In this document: piece by piece, positions 1 through 4,993 of the stretch
How positions within the stretch are numbered: the first letter of the stretch is position 1
Layout of the letters: each line of letters starts with the position of its first letter
Assembly (NCBI GenBank): GCA_023428065.1
Contig: JAEYZI010000094.1
Span: 1-5,004, forward strand
Length of the DNA: 5,004 nucleotides
Source of the DNA: Actinomycetes bacterium
GTDB taxonomy: Bacteria > Actinomycetota > Actinomycetes > Actinomycetales > Microbacteriaceae
Direction of reading: 5' to 3'
Program-made: the position numbers and the translations under genes
Notes under the pieces: model-generated
Seen by the model: the letters and a program-made list of their open reading frames with translations, nothing else
Told to the model about the DNA's origin: nothing
Database searches by the model: none

Positions 1-54
1 CTCCGCGACGGCCGAGGTGGCGAGCGCCGCTAGAGTGAGGTGGGATCTGGCCAT
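1..54 (-). CDS. 5' end of a divergent gene, partial (18 codons)
   Basis: Reading leftwards from an ATG at 54-52 the frame stays open to the window edge and encodes MARSHLTLAALATSAVAE. No AGGAGG-like site precedes the ATG, but a TACCCT box ends 6 bases before it, which is the arrangement of leaderless actinobacterial genes. The fragment is divergent from nudC with 89 bases between the two starts. The opening residues remind me of actinobacterial phosphotransferase (APH-like kinase) proteins encoded beside nudC, but 18 residues cannot establish a family. It could also be read as a weak signal-peptide-like start, although only one basic residue precedes the hydrophobic stretch. The call that a gene starts here is moderate; the function is unknown. 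Confidence 0.5.
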   Translation of the reverse strand, partial: MARSHLTLAALATSAVAE

Positions 55-60
55 GGCGAC

Positions 61-66
61 AGGGTA
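61..66 (-). promoter_or_regulatory. Candidate -10 box of a leaderless promoter
   Basis: The minus strand reads TACCCT (66 to 61), fitting the actinobacterial TANNNT -10 consensus, and is followed by 6 bases and then the ATG at 54. This spacing puts the transcription start at or next to the A of the start codon, so the mRNA would have no leader. No recognisable -35 hexamer is seen at 16-19 bases upstream, which is common for such promoters. Support is positional only. Confidence 0.4.
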
Positions 67-143
67 GGTCTGCCCCGCCCCGGCCGCCCGGCACGCCACG
101 CCCGACGCGCGGTTCTCGCAGGCGATCCGAGGACGAGGATGGG

Positions 144-1118
144 ATGCGCATGAGCGGTTCGACGGACGACCCGTCGCGGGCCCCGCGTCGGCGCCCCCTC
201 GCCCCCGCGCTCTCGCGCTCAGAGCTCGACCGCGACTACCTGTCGCGTCTCGGCGGCGTGCCCGCGCTGCTCGACGACCCCGACACGCGCATGGTGGTGC
301 TCCACGAGGGCCGCGCTCTCGGCACGCACGAAGGGGCGCTCGCGCTCGTCGACCCCGCGACGCTCGAGGTGGACCCGGATGCCGCCGTCTTCCTCGGGCG
401 GGCACGCGCCGCATCCGCCGACCTGGCGCAGGGGGCCGCGGTGCTCGCGCTCGTCGTCTCGGAGGCGGACGCCGAGCGTCTCGGCGTCGAGGGCGCCTGG
501 CTCGACCTGCGCCGGGTGGGCGCGCTGCTCACCCCGCGAGATGCGGGGCTCTTCACGCAGGCGCTCGCGCTCGCGAACTGGCACGGCACGGCGGCGTTCT
601 CATCGGCGTCGGGGGAGCCCACGACGGTCACCCAGGCGGGCTGGGTGCGGGTGGATCCCGCGTCGGGGCGCGAGAGCTACCCGCGCACCGATCCGGCGGT
701 GATCGTCGCGGTGCTCGATGACGACGACCGCATCCTGCTCGGCTCGAACGTCGAATGGGACGCGCGGCGGTTCTCGCTACTCGCGGGGTTCGTGGAGCCG
801 GGGGAGTCGCTCGAGGCGGCCGTCATCCGCGAGATCTTCGAGGAGGCGGGGCTCGTCGTCGAGGACCCGGAGTACCGGGGGAGCCAGCCGTGGCCGTTCC
901 CCGCCTCGCTCATGGTGGGCTTCGAGGCGCGGGTCGCCTCGGGCGAGTCGACGGAACCGCGCCCCGACGGCACGGAGCTGCGGGAACTGCGCTGGTTCTC
1001 GCGGGCGGAGCTCGCCGCGGAGGTAGCCGCGGGAGCCGTGCTGCTCCCGGGCCCCGCCTCGATCGCGCGCGCGATCGTCGAGGACTGGTTCGGCGGGCCC
1101 ATCGAGGACCCCGCATGA
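144..1118 (+). CDS. nudC: NAD(H) pyrophosphatase NudC, Nudix hydrolase, without zinc ribbon cysteines
   Basis: This 324-residue protein should hydrolyse NADH/NAD+ to NMN(H) and AMP in the cytoplasm; E. coli NudC also removes NAD caps from RNA. A complete Nudix box (GX5EX7REUXEEXGU) lies at residues 215-237, with the metal-binding glutamates in REIFEE at 229-234. The SQPWPFPASLM segment at 247-257 is the NADH-pyrophosphatase signature that separates NudC from other Nudix enzymes. Residues 1-145 form the less conserved N-terminal domain. In E. coli a four-cysteine zinc ribbon sits just before the catalytic domain; here the equivalent positions are S153, S156, D171 and S174, and the whole protein contains no cysteine. 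The start at 144 has GAGGA at 135-139; an in-frame ATG at 150 is almost as good. Its stop overlaps the uvrD2 start as ATGA, implying translational coupling. Family assignment is very secure; loss of zinc is read directly. Confidence 0.95.
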   Translation: MRMSGSTDDPSRAPRRRPLAPALSRSELDRDYLSRLGGVPALLDDPDTRMVVLHEGRALGTHEGALALVDPATLEVDPDAAVFLGRARAASADLAQGAAVLALVVSEADAERLGVEGAWLDLRRVGALLTPRDAGLFTQALALANWHGTAAFSSASGEPTTVTQAGWVRVDPASGRESYPRTDPAVIVAVLDDDDRILLGSNVEWDARRFSLLAGFVEPGESLEAAVIREIFEEAGLVVEDPEYRGSQPWPFPASLMVGFEARVASGESTEPRPDGTELRELRWFSRAELAAEVAAGAVLLPGPASIARAIVEDWFGGPIEDPA

Positions 1119-2815
1119 GCGCGCTCCTCGACGCGCTCGACGCCCAGCAGCGCGAGGCCGCGGAGGCGCTGCTCGGGCCCGTGTGCATCCTCGCGGGCGC
1201 GGGCACGGGGAAGACGCGCACGCTCACCCATCGCATCGCGCACGGCGTCGCATCGGGGGTCTACGCGCCCGACCGCGTCATGGCGCTCACCTTCACGACG
1301 CGTGCGGCGGGCGAGCTGCGCTCGCGCCTGCGCGCCCTCGGCGCGGGACGCGTCGCCGCCCGCACCTTCCACTCGGCGGCCCTCGCGCAGCTGAGCTTCT
1401 TCTGGCCGCAACTCGTCGGCGGCCGTCTCCCCGAGATCCTGCCCGGCAAGGCGCGGTTGCTCGGGCAGGCGGCCGAGTCACTGCGCGTGCGCGTCGACAC
1501 GGCCGCGCTGCGCGACCTCGCGGCGGAGATCGAGTGGCGCAAGGTGCGCCGCATCCCGCTCGACGAGTACGCGCGGCTCGCCTCGCGGCCCATGCCGCCG
1601 GGGCTCGAGCTCGGCACCGTCGTCGAGCTGCAGCAGCGCTACGAGGACCTCAAGGACGAGCAGCGCCGGCTCGACTTCGAGGACGTGCTGCTCGTGACGG
1701 CGGGCATGCTCGATGCCGAGGAGCGCGTCGCGGCGCACGTGCGCGAGCAGTACCGCTTCTTCGTCGTCGACGAGTACCAGGACGTGTCGCCCCTGCAGCA
1801 GGAGCTGCTCGAGCTCTGGCTCGGGCCCCGCACGGACGTGTGCGTCGTGGGTGACGCCTCCCAGACCATCTACTCCTTCGCGGGGGCCTCGAGCGAGTAC
1901 CTGCTGGGCTTCTCGAGCCGCTACCCCGACGCGGTCGAGGTGCGCCTGGAACGCAACCACCGCTCGACACCCGCGATCCTCGGCACCGCGAACCGCCTCA
2001 TGCGGGGCCGACCGGGCGCGCTCGAACTCGTCGCGGTCGAGGGCGACGCGACGGCTCCCGAGCCGACCGTCACGAGGTGGGAGTCGGATGCCGCCGAGGC
2101 GCACGGCGTGGCCGACGCGATCGCGGCGCAGCTCGCGGTCGGCGTCGCGCCCGAGCGCATCGCCGTGCTCTACCGCGTCAACGCCCAGGCCGTCGCCCTC
2201 GAGGCCGCGCTCGCCGACCGCGGCATCAGCTCGCGCCAGCTCGGCGGCACGAAGTTCTTCGAGCTCGAGGCGATCAAGCGCGCCGTACTCGAGCTCACGA
2301 GCCTCTCGCGCACGGGGTCGCCCAAGGGCCTCTACGAGACGGTCGCGGATGTCGCGCTCGCCAACGGCTGGTCGGCGCACGCCCCCGAGAGTCAGGGCGC
2401 CGTGCGGGAACGCTGGGAGGCGCTCGGCGCCCTCGTCGAGCTCGCCGACCAGGCCCCCGAGGGCACGACGCTCGCCGACTTCGTCGCCGAGCTGCAGGAG
2501 CGTCAGAGCACCCAGCACGAGCCGACCATGCCGTCGGTCGTGCTCTCGACGCTGCACGGAGCGAAGGGTCTCGAGTGGGACCACGTGCACATCGTCGGCC
2601 TCACCGAGGGCCTGCTCCCCATCTCGCACGCGAAGGGCTTCGACGCGATCGACGAGGAGCGCCGGCTGCTCTACGTGGGCATCACGCGCGCGCGGCGGAC
2701 CCTCGCGCTGCACTGGTCGGCAGAGGGTCTGCGTTCGCGTCCGCGGGAGCCCAGTCGATTCCTGACGGAGCTGCGCAGCGGCATTCCGGGTGCGGGGCGA
2801 GCGCGCGCTCGCTGA
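1115..2815 (+). CDS. uvrD2: UvrD/Rep superfamily 1A DNA helicase, short UvrD2-type
   Basis: A 566-residue ATP-dependent 3'-5' DNA helicase, expected to act in DNA repair. All SF1A motifs are present in order: Q-motif near Q11, Walker A AGAGTGKT at 27-34, motif Ia around 55-71, TFHS at 84-87, Walker B VVDEYQD at 217-223, motif III VGDASQTIYSFAGA at 245-258, motif IV with RNHRST at 280-285, motif V STLHGAKGLEWDHV at 478-491, and motif VI EERRLLYVGITRAR at 514-527. The start overlaps the nudC stop (ATGA), with GAGGA at 1104-1108, six bases before the ATG. In Mycobacterium tuberculosis uvrD2 (Rv3198c) also lies next to nudC (Rv3199c), which supports the name. The mycobacterial protein is about 700 residues, with an HRDC domain and a tetracysteine region after the motor. 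Here only 39 residues follow motif VI and the only cysteines are C24 and C243, so those parts are absent. The last 134 bases overlap a convergent gene. Confidence 0.93.
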   Translation: MSALLDALDAQQREAAEALLGPVCILAGAGTGKTRTLTHRIAHGVASGVYAPDRVMALTFTTRAAGELRSRLRALGAGRVAARTFHSAALAQLSFFWPQLVGGRLPEILPGKARLLGQAAESLRVRVDTAALRDLAAEIEWRKVRRIPLDEYARLASRPMPPGLELGTVVELQQRYEDLKDEQRRLDFEDVLLVTAGMLDAEERVAAHVREQYRFFVVDEYQDVSPLQQELLELWLGPRTDVCVVGDASQTIYSFAGASSEYLLGFSSRYPDAVEVRLERNHRSTPAILGTANRLMRGRPGALELVAVEGDATAPEPTVTRWESDAAEAHGVADAIAAQLAVGVAPERIAVLYRVNAQAVALEAALADRGISSRQLGGTKFFELEAIKRAVLELTSLSRTGSPKGLYETVADVALANGWSAHAPESQGAVRERWEALGALVELADQAPEGTTLADFVAELQERQSTQHEPTMPSVVLSTLHGAKGLEWDHVHIVGLTEGLLPISHAKGFDAIDEERRLLYVGITRARRTLALHWSAEGLRSRPREPSRFLTELRSGIPGAGRARAR

Positions 2816-3551
2816 GCTCGGATCCGTCGCCCGCGATCCGCCACTCCCGGCCCGGTCGGGCCTCGCCGCGCACGGCCGCGGCGACGACGCGTGCGGCGAG
2901 GGCGACGGCCGCGGCGGTGCGCAGCGGATGCCGCGCGGGCGCCGGCAGCACCGCGAGCTGTGCCGCGATGGCGGGCCACGCGGGGTCGGCGTCGCGCTCG
3001 TGCAGGGCGACGCAGTGCAGGCAGGCCGAGGCGCCGGGCAGCACGAGCGGGCCGACGACGACGGCGTTGTCGCCCGTGACGACGGGCAGGTGGGGGATGT
3101 CGCGCTGCAGCCACGCACGATGGTCGGCGGGCGCGACCACGCGATCCGCGACGAGCACGGCGAGCCGGGGGCGTCGCCGGGCGTCGCGGCGACGCAGTCC
3201 CGCGTCGTCGAGCACGCGGGCGAGCGCGATCGCGAGCTCGCCGCCGCCCATGACGACGCCGCCGCCGCCGGTCTCGTCGTCGCGACCGGTGGCGTCGGCA
3301 TCCGCCGGCTCGAGTGTGAGGCACGGCGCGAGTGCCCTGAGCAAGGCGTCGACGTCCCGCCGCTCGCCGCGCCGGACGTCGGCGAGCATCCGCAACCCGG
3401 ACTCGGAGACACCCGTCGAGAGCGCCGCGACGAGCCGTTCCTCGGCGGGCGTCACATCGGTGAGCACGGCGAGGGCGGGGTCGACGCCGAACTGGAGGGT
3501 GTGCGGGTCGCGCCAGACGAGGGGGATCGCGGGATCGAGGCGCAGCACCAT
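2682..3551 (-). CDS. TOMM-type cyclodehydratase-like (ThiF/E1-fold) protein, orphan
   Basis: The 289 residues resemble the 'bacteriocin biosynthesis cyclodehydratase / TOMM leader peptide-binding' family. These proteins use an E1/ThiF-like fold to bind a leader peptide and present it to a YcaO enzyme that makes thiazoles or oxazoles. Visible support: an N-terminal segment like that of the family (WRDPHTLQFGVDP at 13-25, then helical TPAEERLVAAL at 34-44); a glycine-rich segment VVMGGGELAIALARVL (99-113) resembling the E1-like nucleotide-binding loop; GPLVLPGASACLHC (167-180) followed by DPAWPAIAAQL (189-199); and HPECRC (254-259). C177/C180 with C257/C259 form a plausible structural zinc site. 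No YcaO, dehydrogenase or precursor gene is visible. I recall an actinobacterial orphan of this sort near uvrD2 (around Rv3196), which would fit a housekeeping rather than an antibiotic role. The ATG at 3551 has only a weak ribosome site. The 3' end overlaps uvrD2 by 134 bases. Actual function is not established. Confidence 0.8.
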   Translation of the reverse strand: MVLRLDPAIPLVWRDPHTLQFGVDPALAVLTDVTPAEERLVAALSTGVSESGLRMLADVRRGERRDVDALLRALAPCLTLEPADADATGRDDETGGGGVVMGGGELAIALARVLDDAGLRRRDARRRPRLAVLVADRVVAPADHRAWLQRDIPHLPVVTGDNAVVVGPLVLPGASACLHCVALHERDADPAWPAIAAQLAVLPAPARHPLRTAAAVALAARVVAAAVRGEARPGREWRIAGDGSELSERALAPHPECRCAAPSGIDWAPADANADPLPTSAARGSAARA

Positions 3552-3569
3552 GCGCCCAGCCTGCTCGCC

Positions 3570-3595
3570 GAGAGCGCGCCTCGCGGGCGGCTCTC
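3570..3595 (-). terminator. GC-rich hairpin between the dehydrogenase and the TOMM-like gene
   Basis: GAGAGC (3570-3575) pairs with GCTCTC (3590-3595), and CGCC (3577-3580) with GGCG (3586-3589). This gives a 10-bp stem with a single bulged base at 3576 and a 5-base loop. It begins 8 bases after the dehydrogenase stop and ends 18 bases before the ATG of the next gene on the same strand. There is no T-run on the minus strand after it, so a classical intrinsic terminator is not shown. Actinobacterial terminators often lack the T-tail, so attenuation or RNA-end stabilisation between the two genes are the likely roles. Confidence 0.4.
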
Positions 3596-3602
3596 CACAG
3601 CC

Positions 3603-4499
3603 TCAGGGCACGTTCGCGCCGCCGTTGACGTTGATGACCTCCCCGACGACGAAGCTCGACTCGGGCGAGGCGAGGAACACGTAGGCGGCCGCCTGCTCGA
3701 CGGGCTGGCTCGTGCGGCCGAGCCAGGACGACTCGCCGAAGCCGTTCAGCTTCTCGGGCGGCTGCCCGTCGGAGACCTGCAGCGGGGTCCACACGGGGCC
3801 GGGCGCGACGGCGTTCACGCGGATGCCGCGCGGCGCGAGATCCTGCGCGAGCGACTTCGTGAAGCCGATGATCGCGAACTTCGTGGACGCGTAGTTGATG
3901 ATCATGGGCGAGGGGTTGTACCCCTGCACCGAGGTGCTGTTGATGATCGTCGAACCGGGCCCGAGGTGGGGGAGGGCGTCGCGCGTGATCCAGAACATCG
4001 CGTAGAGGTTGGTGCGGATCGTGCGGTCGAGGTCGGCCTCGTCGAGCTCGTCGTAGCTCTCGTGATACACCTGGTGCGCCGCGTTGTTGACGAGGATGTC
4101 GAGCCCGCCGAGGCCCTCCACGGCATCCGCGACGAGGCGGCGGCAGAACTCCCGGTCGCGGATGTCACCGGGGAGGAGGATCGCCTTCCGCCCCTCCGCG
4201 CGCACGACCTCGGCGATCGCCTCGGCGTCGACCTGCTCCTCGGGCAGGTAGCCGATCGCGACATCCGCTCCCTCGCGCGCGAAGGCGATCGCGACGGCGG
4301 CGCCGATGCCCGAGTCGCCGCCCGTGATGAGCGCCTTGCGCCCGGGGAGTCGGCCCGTGCCGCGGTAGCTCGTCTCGCCGTGGTCGGCCTTGGGGTCGAG
4401 CTCGGCATCGAGGCCCGGGAGGGGCTGCCACGACGCGTGGGGCTTGATGTGGGAGTGGCGCTCGACCGGGTTGTCGAACGTGAGCTGATCCGACGCCAT
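3603..4499 (-). CDS. Short-chain dehydrogenase/reductase, YghA/YhdF type
   Basis: A 298-residue NAD(P)-dependent oxidoreductase of the classical SDR fold, cytoplasmic. Motifs: cofactor loop TGGDSGIG at 59-66, NNAA at 138-141, structural Asn in TNLYAMFW near 164, catalytic S190, Y203 and K207 (YASTK), and APGPVWT at 232-238. The N-terminal extension of about 50 residues, with PLPGLDAELDPKADHGETSYRG, and the phrase QGYNPSP match the subgroup of E. coli YghA and Bacillus YhdF/general stress protein 39, whose true substrate is poorly defined (aldehyde, sugar or alcohol suggested). The start was set at ATG 4499 because AGGAG (4510-4506) lies 6 bases upstream of it; the ATG at 4505 touches AGGAG directly and is a poor start. 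An operator-like palindrome and paired direct repeats precede the gene, suggesting regulated, possibly stress-related expression. The SDR assignment is secure; the substrate is unknown. Confidence 0.92.
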   Translation of the reverse strand: MASDQLTFDNPVERHSHIKPHASWQPLPGLDAELDPKADHGETSYRGTGRLPGRKALITGGDSGIGAAVAIAFAREGADVAIGYLPEEQVDAEAIAEVVRAEGRKAILLPGDIRDREFCRRLVADAVEGLGGLDILVNNAAHQVYHESYDELDEADLDRTIRTNLYAMFWITRDALPHLGPGSTIINSTSVQGYNPSPMIINYASTKFAIIGFTKSLAQDLAPRGIRVNAVAPGPVWTPLQVSDGQPPEKLNGFGESSWLGRTSQPVEQAAAYVFLASPESSFVVGEVINVNGGANVP

Positions 4500-4505
4500 C
4501 GTCAT

Positions 4506-4510
4506 CTCCT
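4506..4510 (-). promoter_or_regulatory. Ribosome binding site that decides the dehydrogenase start
   Basis: The minus strand reads AAAAGGAG directly followed by ATGACGATG. The AGGAG core is 0 bases from the first ATG (4505) and 6 bases from the second (4499). Normal spacing therefore selects the second ATG, giving a protein that begins MASDQ. Confidence 0.7.
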
Positions 4511-4513
4511 TTT

Positions 4514-4528
4514 GTTGTGAGCCACAAC
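4514..4528. promoter_or_regulatory. 15-base palindrome, likely operator of the dehydrogenase gene
   Basis: GTTGTG (4514-4519) and CACAAC (4523-4528) are perfect inverted arms around a 3-base centre, AGC. The element lies 15-29 bases upstream of the chosen start codon, directly before the ribosome binding site, and overlaps the best -10 candidate. That is where a repressor of the LacI, MarR or TetR class would block transcription. Its arms are short and AT-richer than the surroundings. No regulator gene is in the window, so the binding protein is unknown. The RNA could also fold into a weak 6-bp hairpin. Confidence 0.5.
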
Positions 4529-4532
4529 TTTA
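4527..4532 (-). promoter_or_regulatory. Candidate -10 box for the dehydrogenase gene
   Basis: The minus strand reads TAAAGT, fitting TANNNT and four of six TATAAT positions. Transcription would start near 4520, leaving a leader of about 20 bases that contains AGGAG. The -35 region at a 17-base spacer is TTCGCC, a weak match that overlaps the downstream member of the paired direct repeats, so an activator may be needed. Confidence 0.35.
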
Positions 4533-4549
4533 GGGGATGGGATGCCCAG

Positions 4550-4583
4550 GGCGAAAGATGCGGATTCGGTGGCGAAAGTTGCG
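4550..4583. repeat. Paired 13-base direct repeats, 21 bases apart
   Basis: GGCGAAAGATGCG (4550-4562) and GGCGAAAGTTGCG (4571-4583) differ at one base and are spaced by exactly 21 bases, two turns of B-DNA. They lie between the stop of the small membrane gene and the dehydrogenase promoter, covering the expected -35 and upstream activator zone. Same-face spacing suggests two bound copies of a regulator. This is inference from position and spacing; no family is identifiable. Confidence 0.4.
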
Positions 4584-4589
4584 AGCCGC

Positions 4590-4799
4590 TCAGCGGGTGC
4601 CGGGGGTGGGCGGCTTCGGATCGGTCACCCGCATCCGGAGCGTGAGCACGATGAGCACGACGGCGATGACGAGGAACGCGATGCCGAGGAGCACGATGGG
4701 CTGCAGTCCCGCGATGAGCCCGAGCACGATGAGACCGGCGCCGAGCACCGCATTCACCCCCTGGAAGATGAACACGCGGATGCGCTGCCAGCGCTTCAT
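4590..4799 (-). CDS. Small two-helix membrane protein, unknown function
   Basis: A 69-residue protein starting MKRWQRIRVF. Two hydrophobic segments are visible, about residues 9-31 and 35-54, separated by a short GLQP turn. The N-terminus is basic (K2, R3, R6, R8) and R55/R57 follow the second helix, so both ends should be cytoplasmic in a hairpin topology. The tail VTDPKPPTPGTR is proline-rich and polar. The start at 4799 is chosen because GAGGAGG lies 4 bases upstream (4810-4804); an in-frame GTG at 4829 would add ten residues of unlikely composition. It lies 90 bases before the dehydrogenase on the same strand and could be read with it, but the promoter-like elements in that gap suggest separate control. 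I do not recognise the family; small proteins like this are common in Microbacteriaceae-type genomes. Confidence 0.75.
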   Translation of the reverse strand: MKRWQRIRVFIFQGVNAVLGAGLIVLGLIAGLQPIVLLGIAFLVIAVVLIVLTLRMRVTDPKPPTPGTR

Positions 4800-4803
4800 G
4801 GAG

Positions 4804-4810
4804 CCTCCTC
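4804..4810 (-). promoter_or_regulatory. Strong ribosome binding site of the small membrane gene
   Basis: The minus strand carries GAGGAGG, 4 bases before ATG 4799. It is the strongest Shine-Dalgarno match among the genes here and fixes the start at 4799 instead of the GTG at 4829. Confidence 0.7.
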
Positions 4811-4887
4811 GTAGCGCCCGACAGCGCACCCTCCCAGTCTCCCACCCGCCCGCTGCGCGGCGCCTCCGCGCATCCGTCCGCTGCCTG

Positions 4888-4993
4888 CTGTTGTGCAGGA
4901 GTTCGCTGAGTGAGGAAGCGTGCTGTTGTGCAGGACTTCGCTGAGTTCGCTGTTGTGCAGGAGCTCGCTGAGTTCGCTGTTGTGCAGGAGTTC
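4888..4993. repeat. Tandem direct repeats of a 23-base unit, cut by the window edge
   Basis: Four copies share the core CTGTTGTGCAGG. Copies at 4888-4910, 4923-4945 and 4950-4972 are 23 bases long and differ from one another by one or two substitutions (variants at 4936 and 4964). A fourth at 4977-4993 matches for 17 bases and then diverges. The gaps are 12, 4 and 4 bases; the last two are both TTCG, giving an exact 27-base period. The unit is not an inverted repeat and forms no obvious hairpin. It lies upstream of the small membrane gene in what otherwise looks non-coding. The period is a multiple of three, so a repetitive peptide from a gene extending past the window cannot be excluded. Confidence 0.75.

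Noticed and set aside
755..1114. A longer uvrD2 start at 755
   Set aside because: The added 120 codons lie inside nudC and translate to Gly/Arg-rich shadow sequence; the ATG at 1115 has a ribosome site, ATGA overlap and the expected Q-motif start.
2816..3000. A frameshifted C-terminal HRDC domain of uvrD2 downstream of its stop
   Set aside because: None of the plus-strand frames after 2815 shows HRDC-like or cysteine-rich sequence; the DNA encodes the convergent gene instead.
1478..3412. A 644-codon open frame on the minus strand, antisense to most of uvrD2
   Set aside because: It is a by-product of high GC: composition is low-complexity, rich in R, E, L and H, no domain is visible, and it conflicts with two genes that have clear motifs.
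4500..4505. The upstream ATG at 4505 as start of the dehydrogenase
   Set aside because: It abuts the AGGAG core with no spacer, whereas the ATG at 4499 has a normal 6-base spacer.
2077..4520. Two long plus-strand open frames (2077-3684 and 2790-4520) over the minus-strand genes
   Set aside because: They are mirror frames of the TOMM-like and dehydrogenase genes, with R/A/S- or R/D/E-rich sequence and no motifs.
4514..4982. A link between the palindrome arm GTTGTG and the same six bases in the right-hand repeats
   Set aside because: Six shared bases without the second arm in the repeats are too little to claim a common binding protein.
4888..4993. CRISPR array
   Set aside because: The linkers are only 4-12 bases and two are identical, so there are no spacers; these are plain tandem repeats.
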